From Amycolatopsis jiangsuensis (lineage in GTDB: Bacteria; Actinomycetota; Actinomycetes; Mycobacteriales; Pseudonocardiaceae), in assembly GCF_014204865.1 (NCBI RefSeq), contig NZ_JACHMG010000001.1, positions 3,188,501 to 3,252,500 on the forward strand: a stretch of 64,000 nucleotides of DNA. Reading direction: 5' to 3'. This document shows, piece by piece, positions 35,495 to 44,104 of the stretch; position 1 is the first letter of the stretch, and every line of letters begins with the position of its first letter. The notes below the pieces were generated by a model. The model did not search any database, had not been told where the DNA came from, and saw only the letters and a program-made list of their open reading frames with translations. Both the position numbers and the translations under genes were made by a program.

Positions 35495-36615
35495 CCCGTG
35501 TCGTGATCGCACCGGACAAGTTCAAGGGCAGCCTCACCGCGGTCGAGGTGGCCGACGCGATCGCACTCGGCGTGCGGGATGCGTTGCCGGACGCCGAAAT
35601 CGCCGCCCGCCCGGTCGCCGACGGTGGCGAGGGAACGCTGGAGGTTCTGGAGAACGCGGGCGGGGCCATGGTGCGGCTGTCGGTGCGCGGCCCGCTGACC
35701 GAGCAGGTCGAGGCGCGCTACGTACTGCTCGAGGACACCGCGTACCTGGAGTCGGCGCGGGCGTGCGGCATCGAGTTCGTCACGCCCAGCCCGGAAACCG
35801 CCCTCGCCGCGCACACCTGGGGCGTGGGTGAGCTGCTGGCGGACGCGGTGAACCGGGGTGCGCGACGGCTCGTGCTGACCGTCGGCGGAACGGCGAGCAC
35901 GGACGGTGGCGCGGGCATGCTGGCCGCGCTGGGTGCCGGGGTGTTCGACCCGTTCGGCTCACCCGTGGGCCTCGGCGGCGGCGCGCTGGCGCGGGTCGCG
36001 CGGGCGGAGCTGGGACCCGTGCGCGAACGGCTGGGTACGGTGCCGGTGACTGTCGCGACCGACGTCACGAATCCGCTGCTCGGCCCGAACGGCGCGGCCG
36101 CGGTGTTCGGGCCGCAGAAGGGTGCGGGCGCCGAGGACGTCGCCACGCTGGACGCCGCGCTGGCGGGCTGGGCCGAGGTGCTGGCGAACGCCGGCGCCGG
36201 CGACGTCTCGCAGGTGCCCGGCGCGGGCGCGGGCGGCGGTATCGCGGGCGGGGCGATCGCCGGCCTGGGCGCGGAGGTCGCATCGGGCTTCGACCTGATC
36301 GCGTCCCTCACCGGGGTGGACGCCGCGTTGTCCGGCGCCGACCTTGTGATCACCGGAGAGGGGTCGCTGGACGAACAGTCGTTGTCCGGCAAGGCACCCG
36401 CCGGCATCGCCGCGCGAGCGGCGCGGGCCGGGGCACCGTTGCTGGTACTGGCCGGGCGGATCCAGCTGGACGCCGCGGCGCTGGCCGGGCTGGGCGTGGT
36501 GGGGAGCAGCGCGCTGATCGACCATGCCCCATCGCTCGACCACGCCCGCACGCACGCCGCCGAACTCCTGCGCACCCGGGCGGACATCCTGGTCAGGGAA
36601 TGGGCGACACGCTGA
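35491..36615 (+). CDS. glycerate kinase (GlxK/GarK family)
   Basis: 374 residues of glycerate kinase type 1. The opening VVIAPDKFKGSLTAVEVADAI is the family hallmark, followed by RPVADGGEGTLEVL, LTVGGTASTDGGAGML and DLVITGEGSLDEQSLSGKAP. It phosphorylates D-glycerate, most likely at C2. The GTG start overlaps the dehydrogenase stop, so the pair forms a small operon channelling glyoxylate-derived C3 units to central metabolism. Confidence 0.92.
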   Translation: MTRVVIAPDKFKGSLTAVEVADAIALGVRDALPDAEIAARPVADGGEGTLEVLENAGGAMVRLSVRGPLTEQVEARYVLLEDTAYLESARACGIEFVTPSPETALAAHTWGVGELLADAVNRGARRLVLTVGGTASTDGGAGMLAALGAGVFDPFGSPVGLGGGALARVARAELGPVRERLGTVPVTVATDVTNPLLGPNGAAAVFGPQKGAGAEDVATLDAALAGWAEVLANAGAGDVSQVPGAGAGGGIAGGAIAGLGAEVASGFDLIASLTGVDAALSGADLVITGEGSLDEQSLSGKAPAGIAARAARAGAPLLVLAGRIQLDAAALAGLGVVGSSALIDHAPSLDHARTHAAELLRTRADILVREWATR

Positions 36616-37140
36616 CCTCTCGGAGCCGGATTTCCGGGCTGCGCAACCGAACACTGGACAGCACGAGGTGGAACCGCTGCAGCACCCGAGCGGAAATTCC
36701 GGTCGAGGAATGCGCAACGCACTGACGTCCTGGACCGGAATCATCGGGCCGCGTCGCCGGGCGCGCGACAACTCGAGGCGGACCGCTGCAGCAGCGAACC
36801 TGGAGTCCAGCCGAAGTGCCAGCGACGTACCGACACCCGGAATCGAGGTCACCGGGCGCCGCCACCGCACGCTCGACAGGCAGAAGCGGACCGCTACGGC
36901 ACCAACCTCAAAACCAGCAAAAGCCCACCAAGCACCAAAGTCTCGGAACTGGATCCCCTGGCGGTCCAGCCAAACGCCAGACAGCGCGATGCGGACCGCC
37001 GCAGCACTGAACCCGAAGTCCAGCAAAGAAACCCACGACCCACCAACGCTTGGAACCGGAGTTGCCGGACTGCGCAACTGAAGCGCTCGACAGACCGACG
37101 CGGCACCGCTGCAACATCCGAGCGCACATGCTGGTGCTGT
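36616..37140. repeat. degenerate tandem repeat of about 105-109 bp, five copies
   Basis: A shared core near GCGGACCGCTGCAGCACC occurs at about 36671, 36780, 36888, 36993 and 37102, and each is preceded by a GGAACCGGA...CCGGGCTGCGCAAC-like segment. Between copies the minus-strand frame changes, so although the strand stays open for more than 400 codons this does not look like a working repeat protein. Confidence 0.65.
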
Positions 37141-37188
37141 GTCGCGCACGGTTGGCGAGGTATCGCTGACGGCGGCCGGACCAGGGTT

Positions 37189-37232
37189 TCGTGAGTGTCC
37201 AAGCCGGTTCTCACCGGCTTGGACACTCACGA
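37189..37232. repeat. perfect 20-bp inverted repeat with 4-nt loop
   Basis: Arms 37189-37208 (TCGTGAGTGTCCAAGCCGGT) and 37213-37232 are exact reverse complements around a TCTC loop. It sits alone in the gap between the glycerate kinase and TetR genes, about 570 bp past the kinase stop. It could be a bidirectional terminator or a member of a dispersed palindromic repeat family; there is no T tract. Confidence 0.8.
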
Positions 37233-37451
37233 GCCGGTATTGCCTGCCGAACCTCTCGTGGCACCGCACCGCTCAGGGACTCGACGACACGGTGACGACC
37301 CGAGACCGATATTCACCAGGCGGGGCGGCCGGACAATCGGCAGAGTGCGGCGGTTCAGTCCGCTCGGGAGCCGGGGTGGCGCTCCGTCCACCCGGCAGCA
37401 ACGCGGGGCGATACTCCGTACGCCCGACAACGGGGTTGCGTAGACGAACAC

Positions 37452-37700
37452 TCGGCAACGCGAGAGGCCGCCACCCACCCTGGGCAACGCGAGGCTCCCC
37501 TACCCCCAGCCATGGGCAGCGCCAGGCGTTCCGAACACCCGGGAACGCAGACTTCAGGGCAACGCCGGACGCCGAGCCAACCACCTGGAACGTGAAGCTC
37601 AACCCCGTCCCCGGAGCACGAAGCTCCACCCACCGAAAACGCGAAGCCCCACCCACTCACCCGACAGCGCGAGCGCGAGGCCCAACCACCCGCCGCCGGC
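37452..37700. repeat. degenerate repeat block of about 27-30 bp units
   Basis: Units of the type GGCAACGCGAGGCCCCACCCACCCG recur seven or eight times with many changes. No gene supported between 36616 and 37811. Confidence 0.5.
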
Positions 37701-37785
37701 CCTCCCCGGCAAGCCCGCCCAGACCGCCGTGCCGCGCCCGCCGACGGGGCCACAGGTGCCACTCCACGCCGTCGACTTGCCAAAT

Positions 37786-37821
37786 TTGCTCATTCAAGCT
37801 AATTTTTGCTCATGCGAGCAA
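37786..37821. promoter_or_regulatory. TetR operator candidates overlapping the tetR start codon
   Basis: TTGCTC-ATGC-GAGCAA at 37806-37821 is a perfect 6-bp inverted repeat that contains the ATG of the TetR gene. An imperfect copy, TTGCTCATTCAAGCTAA, lies 20 bp upstream at 37786-37802. The local sequence is AT-rich. Autoregulation with a very short leader is likely. Confidence 0.6.
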
Positions 37822-38411
37822 GAACGTTCACCGAGTCCGGCAGGCGGGCGCAGATCGTGACGGCGGCGATCGAGGTGATTGCCGAGGACGGATACGCCAG
37901 GGCGTCGTTCAGCCGGATCGCGAAGCAGGCCGGGCTGTCCAGTACCGGGATGATCAGTTACCACTTCGCGGGAAAGGACGATCTGCTCACCGCTTGCGTC
38001 GGGGAGATCGAGCAGGTCATGCGGGCGTTCATGGAGCCACGGATCGATGCCGCGGTCGGGCACGTCGCCCAGTTGCGGGCGTACGTCGAGTCCAATGTGG
38101 ACATGGTGGGCGAGCATCCGGCGGCCGTGCGGGCGCTGATCGACCTCGTGAAGAACGCCGGTTCGCAGAGTGCCGCGGTGAACGGGCGGCTGGACTTGTT
38201 CGAGGAGCACTTCCGGACCGGCCAGGCGGCCGGCGCGTTCCGCCGTTTCGACTCGCGGACCATGGCGCTCGCCTGCGCGGCCGGGATCGACGCGGTCGTC
38301 GCCACCATGGCCGCCGCGCCGCCGGGGGCCGAGGAACTCACGCGGCTGGGACGTGAGCTCGCCGAAGCGTATGTGCGGGCGACCGCACCTGATGTCGAGG
38401 GGGAAGAATGA
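37812..38411 (+). CDS. TetR-family repressor of the adjoining monooxygenase operon
   Basis: 199 residues. N-terminal helix-turn-helix: RAQIVTAAIEVIAEDGYARA then FSRIAKQAGLSSTGMISYHF. The C-terminal ligand domain is not specific. It is first in a three-gene operon with a membrane protein (ATGA overlap) and a flavin hydroxylase, suggesting it senses a small aromatic or antibiotic-like compound handled by these. Almost no 5' leader remains if transcription starts near the palindrome. Confidence 0.88.
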   Translation: MRARTFTESGRRAQIVTAAIEVIAEDGYARASFSRIAKQAGLSSTGMISYHFAGKDDLLTACVGEIEQVMRAFMEPRIDAAVGHVAQLRAYVESNVDMVGEHPAAVRALIDLVKNAGSQSAAVNGRLDLFEEHFRTGQAAGAFRRFDSRTMALACAAGIDAVVATMAAAPPGAEELTRLGRELAEAYVRATAPDVEGEE

Positions 38412-39061
38412 CCGTTCAACAGCCCGACATGGGCCTGCGCCGCGTGGTGCGCGCCAACGTGCGCAACGTGATCTTCGAAGTCGTCGTGCCGATGGCGTTG
38501 TTCTACGGCCTGCGCGCGGCCGGGGTGAGCCAGTGGTGGGCGCTGATGTCGGGCGTTCTCGTGGTCGCGCCGTATGTGCTGTGGACGATCGTGCGCAACC
38601 GCCGGATCGACCTCATCGCCATGGTGACGCTCAGCGTCCTCGTGCTGTCGGTGGTGCTCGGCCTCCTGTCGGACGATCCACGCACGCTCGCGATCCGGGA
38701 AGGCTGGACTGCCGCGCTCGGCGGGCTCTTCGGCGCCTGGATGCTCGTCACGGTGGGGCTCGGCAAACCGGCCCAGCTCATCCTCGGCCGCACCATCGCC
38801 GAGGTGAAACGCGGCGCCGAAGGCGCGCGGGCGTGGGCTGCGCGCTGGGACACCGACGCCCGGTTCCGCCGCGGGATGCGCATCGATACCGCGGCCTGGG
38901 GAGGTGTGCTGCTGGCCGGTGCGGTGGCGCACGTCGTCCTCGTCTACGTGCTGCCGATCGACTTGATCTCGCTGGTCACCAACGTGGTCTGGTTCGGCTC
39001 GCTGGCCCTCCTGATCGCCTGGCACGTCTGGTACCTCAAGAAGGAGAACCTCGATGCCTGA
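38408..39061 (+). CDS. six-helix membrane protein, VC0807/DUF3159-like
   Basis: 217 residues with about five or six hydrophobic helices (around 20-55, 65-85, 100-120, 155-180, 185-205). The pattern MALFYGLRAAGVSQWWALMSG and APYVLWTIVRNRRID is that of VC0807-family proteins, common in actinobacteria beside TetR genes and of unknown role. It overlaps both neighbours (4 bp and 8 bp), so it is coexpressed with the hydroxylase. Confidence 0.72.
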   Translation: MTVQQPDMGLRRVVRANVRNVIFEVVVPMALFYGLRAAGVSQWWALMSGVLVVAPYVLWTIVRNRRIDLIAMVTLSVLVLSVVLGLLSDDPRTLAIREGWTAALGGLFGAWMLVTVGLGKPAQLILGRTIAEVKRGAEGARAWAARWDTDARFRRGMRIDTAAWGGVLLAGAVAHVVLVYVLPIDLISLVTNVVWFGSLALLIAWHVWYLKKENLDA

Positions 39062-40385
39062 CGTCCTGGTCGCCGGGGCCGGCCCGACCGGGCTGCTGAC
39101 GTCGTTCGAACTGGAACGCGCCGGGCTCGAAGTGCTGGTCCTGGAACGCGATGCGCGGCCGAGCCGGCAGTCGAAGGCACTCGCCGTGCAGCCCCGTTCG
39201 ATCGAGGTGCTGGCCGAGCGCGACCTGCTCTCCGCGATCGAACCGCACGTCCAGGCCCGTCTGGAGGCCGGGCACTTCGCCGGGCTCCCGGTCGGCTATG
39301 CCGATCTGCCCACGCGTTTTCCTTACCAGCTCGGCGTCGAACAGGCTCACATCGCGACGGCGATCGAGGGGAAGCTGCGTACGCCGGTTCTGCGTGGCGC
39401 GGCCGTCACCGCTGTGGCACAGGATGGCAGCGGCGTCACGGTCACCGCTGGCGGGCGCGAGCATCGGGCAGGCTGGCTGGTCGCCGCGGACGGCGGGCAC
39501 AGCACTGTGCGCGCCTTGCTGGGCGCCGATTTCCCCGGCTACTCGGCGCGGATCTCCTTGGTCGTCGCGGACCTCAAGCTCGATCGCAAACCTGACGGTC
39601 TCGCCGAAAACTGGCAACTGCCGGCGCACGGTTCGGGATTCCTGCTACCGCTCACCGGCGGACGCCACCGGGTCATCGTCGCCGGGGAGGAACAGCAACA
39701 GCTCGGCCGCGACGCCCCGGTCACCGCGGAAGAACTGCAGCGCGGCCTGCTGGCCGCGCACGGGCCGGGCATCGAAGTGGGCGAAGTCCTCTGGGCCTCA
39801 CGGTTCGGTGACGCGGCGCGGCAGCTGGCGAGGTACCGGCACGGCCGCGTCCTGTTCGCCGGCGACGCCGCGCACATCCACCTCCCCGTGGGCGGACAGG
39901 GGCTGAACCTGGGGCTGCAGGACGCGGTGAACCTCGGCTGGAAGCTGGCCGCGCAGGTTCGCGGATGGGCACCGGAGGGGCTGCTCGACAGCTACCACGA
40001 CGAGCGGCATCCGATCGCCGAACGCGTGCTGCTCAGCACCCGGGCGCAAGGGGCGCTCGGCATGCCGAACCCCGAGTCGGCGGCCGTGCGCGAGATCTTC
40101 CGCGGGCTCCTCGCCGTTCCCGAAGCCCGCCGCGACGTCGCGCTGGAACTGTCCGGCATCGGGATCCGCTACCCGGGCACCACCGGTCGCGCGACCGCGG
40201 TCCCGGCCACACCGGACGGGCGCGGAGTGCTCATCGGCACGCCGCTGCCGCCGGGCTGGGCCGACCGCCTCGTCTCCGCCGGGGGCGCCGAGCCGCAGCT
40301 CGTCCGTCCCGACGGCTACCTGGCCTGGGCGGGTGGGCCGGACCTGGACGCCGCGGCGCGGCGGTGGTTCGGCCTCCCGGCCTGA
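39054..40385 (+). CDS. FAD-dependent aromatic hydroxylase (class A flavoprotein monooxygenase)
   Basis: 443 residues. FAD site VLVAGAGPTGLLTSFELERAG, the DG motif WLVAADGGHSTVR and the GD motif LFAGDAAHIHLPVGGQGLNLGLQDA place it among PHBH-fold phenol hydroxylases acting on polyketides, rifamycin-type antibiotics or phenols. The C-terminal thioredoxin-like extension of larger members is shortened. Position after a TetR gene suggests inducible degradation or resistance; the substrate is unknown. Confidence 0.85.
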   Translation: MPDVLVAGAGPTGLLTSFELERAGLEVLVLERDARPSRQSKALAVQPRSIEVLAERDLLSAIEPHVQARLEAGHFAGLPVGYADLPTRFPYQLGVEQAHIATAIEGKLRTPVLRGAAVTAVAQDGSGVTVTAGGREHRAGWLVAADGGHSTVRALLGADFPGYSARISLVVADLKLDRKPDGLAENWQLPAHGSGFLLPLTGGRHRVIVAGEEQQQLGRDAPVTAEELQRGLLAAHGPGIEVGEVLWASRFGDAARQLARYRHGRVLFAGDAAHIHLPVGGQGLNLGLQDAVNLGWKLAAQVRGWAPEGLLDSYHDERHPIAERVLLSTRAQGALGMPNPESAAVREIFRGLLAVPEARRDVALELSGIGIRYPGTTGRATAVPATPDGRGVLIGTPLPPGWADRLVSAGGAEPQLVRPDGYLAWAGGPDLDAAARRWFGLPA

Positions 40386-40388
40386 CGG

Positions 40389-40691
40389 TCAGGCGGACTG
40401 CTGCGGCAGCACGGCGAACGCCACGTCGCCGGTCTCGTCTTGCTGGACGTCGAGCACCTTGTCGTCCAGCAGTGCGGCGGCCTGCGGCTCCAGGAAGACC
40501 TTGGCCCCGCCGTCGGCGCCGACCACACGGTCGCCGTCCTCCGGGGACGGGGCGACGGACAACGCCAGCTGCGCACCGTCGCCTTCCATGCTCTGGAGAG
40601 CGAACCGCAGTCCGCTATCACCGGTTTCGGTGCCCTCCTGGGCGGTCAGCGCGGTGATCGCCTCGGCGGCGGCTTCGGTGACGGTCAGCAT
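40389..40691 (-). CDS. HesB/IscA-like fold protein without cysteines
   Basis: 100 residues: MLTVTEAAAEAITALTAQEG at the start and VFLEPQAAALLDDKVLDVQ later match the HesB/IscA/ErpA scaffold seen in many actinobacterial proteins annotated as Fe-S cluster biosynthesis proteins. The three conserved Cys of IscA are all absent (no Cys at all), so Fe-S scaffolding is unlikely; role unknown. GGAAGG precedes the ATG. It is convergent with the hydroxylase gene, 3 bp apart. Confidence 0.72.
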   Translation of the reverse strand: MLTVTEAAAEAITALTAQEGTETGDSGLRFALQSMEGDGAQLALSVAPSPEDGDRVVGADGGAKVFLEPQAAALLDDKVLDVQQDETGDVAFAVLPQQSA

Positions 40692-40835
40692 CTTCGGCCT
40701 TCCCTTCGTCGCGGTCGGATGCGATGTCAGATGGTGGATCTCAAGCTAAGGTCGCCTGCCCGGTCGCGCAGCGTGAGCGGATCGGTGATCAGACGAAGGT
40801 GGCAGCGGTCACAGTGCGTCCCTGCGGCCGGCCGG

Positions 40836-41015
40836 TCAGGCTCTCCGGTTCATCGCCGAACGGATCGCGTCGGCGACCGTGCCGCCCACCGGGTCCACCG
40901 GTTCCCCGGCGCCGGCGGAAGCCTCGTCCTCGGCACCGGCCGGATCGGCCTGCCGTCGCTGCACTGCCACGCCGGGACCGGGCTCGTCCTCCTCGGCGGG
41001 GTGCCGATCACTCAT
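40836..41015 (-). CDS. small acidic hypothetical protein
   Basis: 59 residues starting MSDRHPAEEDEPGPG and ending IRSAMNRRA. Not recognised. Called because AGGAGGG lies 4 bases before the ATG and the composition (acidic N terminus, ADAIRSAM amphipathic end) is protein-like. A longer version from 41102 lacks a ribosome-binding site. Confidence 0.5.
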   Translation of the reverse strand: MSDRHPAEEDEPGPGVAVQRRQADPAGAEDEASAGAGEPVDPVGGTVADAIRSAMNRRA

Positions 41016-41114
41016 GAGCCCTCCTGGCGTCCGCAGTGTTCGAGTGGAGCTACCCGAGGCGGGCCGCGGTGAAACGGGGTCACCCGCTGTCACCCGGATC
41101 ACAGGTTTTCAGCG

Positions 41115-41143
41115 GGTTCACCAGGTTAACAAGGTTGTGAACC
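41115..41143. promoter_or_regulatory. inverted repeat before gtrA
   Basis: GGTTCAC at 41115-41121 is matched by GTGAACC at 41137-41143, with GTTAAC at the centre of an AT-richer stretch 19 bp before the gtrA start. Possible operator/promoter; low confidence. Confidence 0.35.
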
Positions 41144-41161
41144 GCGAGTAACGTCGAACGT

Positions 41162-41626
41162 ATGACCACCACCAGGTGGACGTCCGGGCGGCCACTGTTC
41201 AGCGCCGGCCGGCACCACGAACTCGGCGGGCACGCCGCGTGGTATCTCCTCGCCGGCGGGATCACCACCGGGCTGCAGGCGGTGCTGTTCCTCGTCCTGC
41301 AACCGCAGCTCGGCGCGCAGTGGGCGAACCTCGTGGCCATCGCGCTCACCACCGTGGGCAACACCGAGTTCCATCGCCGCGTCACGTTCGCCGGGCGCAG
41401 CAGCCGCGCCGGGAAGCGGCATCTGCAGGACCTCGCGACCTTCGCCTTCTACGCCGGCTACGGCTCGCTCGTCCTGGCCGGGCTCGACGAGCTGGTGACC
41501 CACCCGACCGCATGGGAGCAGACGAGCGCGCTGCTGGCCGCGAGCTTCGTCGGCGGTGTGGTGCGGTTCGCGGTGCTGCGCTGGTGGGTTTTCGCCCGCC
41601 GCCACGCGGAACAAGCCGGCAGCTGA
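41162..41626 (+). CDS. GtrA-family membrane protein
   Basis: 154 residues with four predicted helices. The first helix WYLLAGGITTGLQAVLF and the loop VGNTEFHRRVTF with its conserved Asn/Arg are typical of GtrA-like flippases for lipid-linked sugars in cell-wall polysaccharide modification. No glycosyltransferase gene is adjacent, so its partner is elsewhere. The C-terminal RFAVLRWWVFARR is also typical. Confidence 0.82.
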   Translation: MTTTRWTSGRPLFSAGRHHELGGHAAWYLLAGGITTGLQAVLFLVLQPQLGAQWANLVAIALTTVGNTEFHRRVTFAGRSSRAGKRHLQDLATFAFYAGYGSLVLAGLDELVTHPTAWEQTSALLAASFVGGVVRFAVLRWWVFARRHAEQAGS

Positions 41627-41647
41627 GCCGGACACGCCGGGGGGCGT

Positions 41648-42740
41648 TCAGTCGCCGAGGGATCGCGCGCGGGTATTCAGGTAACGCGCATGGGCCAGGT
41701 TGGTGGCCAGCCGCGCTGCCTCGATGTACGCGGCCCGCGTGGCCGAGCCGAGCGATCGGACTGGGCGAAACTTGCATCAGTAGCCGGTAGAGGGCGACGA
41801 TCTGCGGCCAATCGGTGTCCTCGAGGCTCACTGCCTGGTCGTGGATCGCGGCGAGCGCGGCCTACAGCTGATACGGACCGATTGGGCCGTGCGGCAGGGC
41901 GCGGGTGATCAGGTCGACGCCGCGGCGGATCGGCTCCGCCTTCCACCAGGTCCGGTCCTGGTCGTGCAACGGGACCAGCTCGCCGTGCCCGGTCAGCCGT
42001 GCCGGGGTGCGGGCGTCGGTGAGCAGCATCAGCGCCAGCAGGCCGGCGGCCTCGCTGTCGTCCGGCAGGGCCGCGGCGGTGATCTCGGCCAGCCGGATCG
42101 CCTCCGCGGCCAGATCGGCGCGATGCAGGTCCGGGCCCGACGTCGCGGAGTAGCCCTCGCGAAAGATCAGGTACAGCACGTGCAGGACGGACTCGAGCCG
42201 CTTCGCCCGCTCGGCCTCCGGCGGCATCCGGAACGGGACACCACTGCCCTGGACAGTGCGCTTGGCACGGGAGATCCGCCGGGGCATCGCTGTTTCCGAG
42301 GTGAGGAACGCCCTGGCGATCTCGGCAGTGATCAGACCGCCGGCGGCACGCAACGTCAACGCGATCTGCGACGGCTGCGGCAACGACGGATGGCAGCACA
42401 GGGTCAGCAGGATCAGCGTGTCGTCGGCGTCGCCCGTTGTGGAATCCGCGGGCGAGCGGGCCGCCTCCCCCGGCAGCACCCGGCTCGCCGCCGCGGCCTC
42501 CCGGCGCCGTGAAGCCTGTTCGGCACGCAGCAGATCGATCAGCTTGCGCGAGGCGACCTGCAGCAACCAGCCGTACGGTCGCTCCGGCACGCCGTTGGCC
42601 CGCCACTGGCGCACGGCGATCAGGAGCGCCTCCTGCACGGCGTCCTCGGCCGGATCGAACCGGCCGTAGCGCCGCACGAGCCCGCCGAGGACCTGCGGGG
42701 CGAGCCGCCGCAGCGCGTCCTCGACCGGTTCGTGGGGCAT
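41648..42740 (-). pseudogene. decayed ECF sigma factor (ECF42-like, with C-terminal extension)
   Basis: Codons 1-292 encode an ECF sigma factor: FDPAEDAVQEALLIAVRQW in region 2 and an extension with VLYLIFREGYSATSG and HGPIGPYQL. An in-frame TAG at 41862-41864 stands where the family has Gln (LQAA..HD). Beyond it the same frame continues AALAAIHDQAVSLEDTDWPQIVALYRLL, then homology jumps: about 65 expected codons are missing, and the family-type C terminus (TRAAYIEAARLATNLAHARYL) resumes in another frame to the TGA at 41648. A truncated 292-residue sigma could still be made. Paired with a decayed DGPF gene. Confidence 0.8.
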
Positions 42741-42767
42741 CGTCTCGTCAGAGGTCGTCGGACTCGG

Positions 42768-42979
42768 CCTCCGCCAGCGGCCGGATCACCACGCCGGAAT
42801 CGGCCGGCCGGCCCGGCGCGCGGTTCAGCCCGGCGGCGATCTCGGTGGCCCGATCGAGGCCGTCGCAGTCGACGATCCAGTACCCGGCGATGACCTCCTC
42901 GGCTCGGCGAACGGACCGTCGGTGACAACCTGCACACCGTCGCGCAGCCCGGCGGGCCAGCAGTGGCGCGGTACTTCAT
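42768..42979 (-). pseudogene. decayed DGPF/YCII-domain protein gene
   Basis: AGGAGG and ATGAAGTAC give the usual MKY start, but most of the N-terminal half (about 45 codons) is missing. LRDGVQVVTDGPFAE, with the DGPF hallmark, is in a second frame, and EEVIAGYWIVDCDGLDRATE, the C-terminal part, in a third, ending at the TGA at 42768. DGPF proteins are usually encoded beside ECF42 sigma factors, as here. Confidence 0.78.
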
Positions 42980-43432
42980 CGGATCCTCCTGTCCCGCGGC
43001 GCCCTGTTCCCGCGGCACCCTGTTGTTCCCGCGACACCGCGGTGGCGCCGTCCGGCAAGGCAACGGAGCCGGGGACCCGGACCGGACACCTACGCGGCAG
43101 TAGCTCCGGAGAGGGTGCCGTCGGCAGCCGTGACCACTCTCTGTTGCGCCACGACCAGGTCACTCTTCGTGACATGTCGGCGGCGCGATCCGCACATTCT
43201 GCGAGCCGGGATTCGTACTGTGCGTCGTCCGGTCTCGTTTGTGTCAAGACCACTGCTGCTAACGGGGTATTCGTAGTTGAAAGATGGACTGTTGGGCCAG
43301 CAGCCGCCTAGGGTTACACAGCGTCGCAACGGACGTGGCTGTTACCCCGCCGATCGGGGGAGCCGCGACCGCAACATCACAGAGTGTTGACCCCAAGACT
43401 GCGACGGTCGCCGGGTCGCCGGGGAGACGACC
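42980..43432. other. intergenic region upstream of shbA
   Basis: No gene seen. The left end has three imperfect 15-19-bp repeats of CTGTTCCCGCGGCACC (42989-43040), just upstream of the DGPF pseudogene start. The right half, AT-richer around 43200-43300, should hold the shbA promoter; no specific box identified. Confidence 0.45.
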
Positions 43433-44086
43433 ATGTCAGCACCGTCGAAGCCGTCCCGCACCGAGGAACCCGCCGTCACGGGGTACGTGACGCCGGAAAT
43501 GCTGCCGCGCTCCGGTGGGCGGCTCACCAAGGAGGACCTCGATCCTCTGGTGCGCGCGGCGGGCCGGAACGACCAGGCGGCGATCGCGAAGCTGCTGCAC
43601 GTGCTGCGTCCGGTGGTCGCCCGCTACTGCCGGGCCCGGATGGGTGGCCGCGACCTGTCCTATCTCTCCGCCGACGACGTCGCCCAGGACGTGTGCATGG
43701 CCGTGCTCAAGGCCCTGCCCGACTACCAGGACCGCGGCGGCTCCTTCCTCTACCTCGTGCACGCGATCGCGGCGAACAAGGTCGCCGACGCCTACCGCAC
43801 GGTCGCGCGCGACCGGTCCGACCCCGTGCCGGAGCTGCCCGAGCGTCCGCTGACCGGCAACGAACCGGAAACGCGGGCACTGCAGGTCGATCTGGGCGCC
43901 CGGCTGCAGGAGCTGCTCACCAGGCTCGCGCCGCTGCAGCAGGAAATCCTCGCGTTGCGCATCATCGTCGGGCTCAGCGCGAACGAGACCGCCGAGACGC
44001 TGGGCATCTCCCCCGGCAACGTCCGCGTCACCCAGCACCGCGCGCTGAGCAAGCTGCGCGAAATGATCCAGGGCCAGGACTTCTGA
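43433..44086 (+). CDS. shbA: RNA polymerase sigma factor, ShbA/SigD-like
   Basis: 217 residues. Region 2: AAIAKLLHVLRPVVARYCRARMG, LSADDVAQDVCMAVLKALPDYQDRG; region 4: LAPLQQEILALRIIVGLSANETAETLG with HTH GNVRVTQHRALSKL. This is the pattern of mycobacterial SigD and Streptomyces ShbA, the latter being the main sigma for hrdB transcription. No anti-sigma gene follows. GGGGAGA precedes the ATG. Confidence 0.82.
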   Translation: MSAPSKPSRTEEPAVTGYVTPEMLPRSGGRLTKEDLDPLVRAAGRNDQAAIAKLLHVLRPVVARYCRARMGGRDLSYLSADDVAQDVCMAVLKALPDYQDRGGSFLYLVHAIAANKVADAYRTVARDRSDPVPELPERPLTGNEPETRALQVDLGARLQELLTRLAPLQQEILALRIIVGLSANETAETLGISPGNVRVTQHRALSKLREMIQGQDF

Positions 44087-44104
44087 CCCGTGCGGCGCGG
44101 GCGC

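Noticed and set aside
35959..37269. 436-codon minus-strand frame through the 107-bp repeats with semi-regular peptide repeats
   Set aside because: Half is antisense to glycerate kinase, and the repeat copies change frame, so no consistent repeat protein results.
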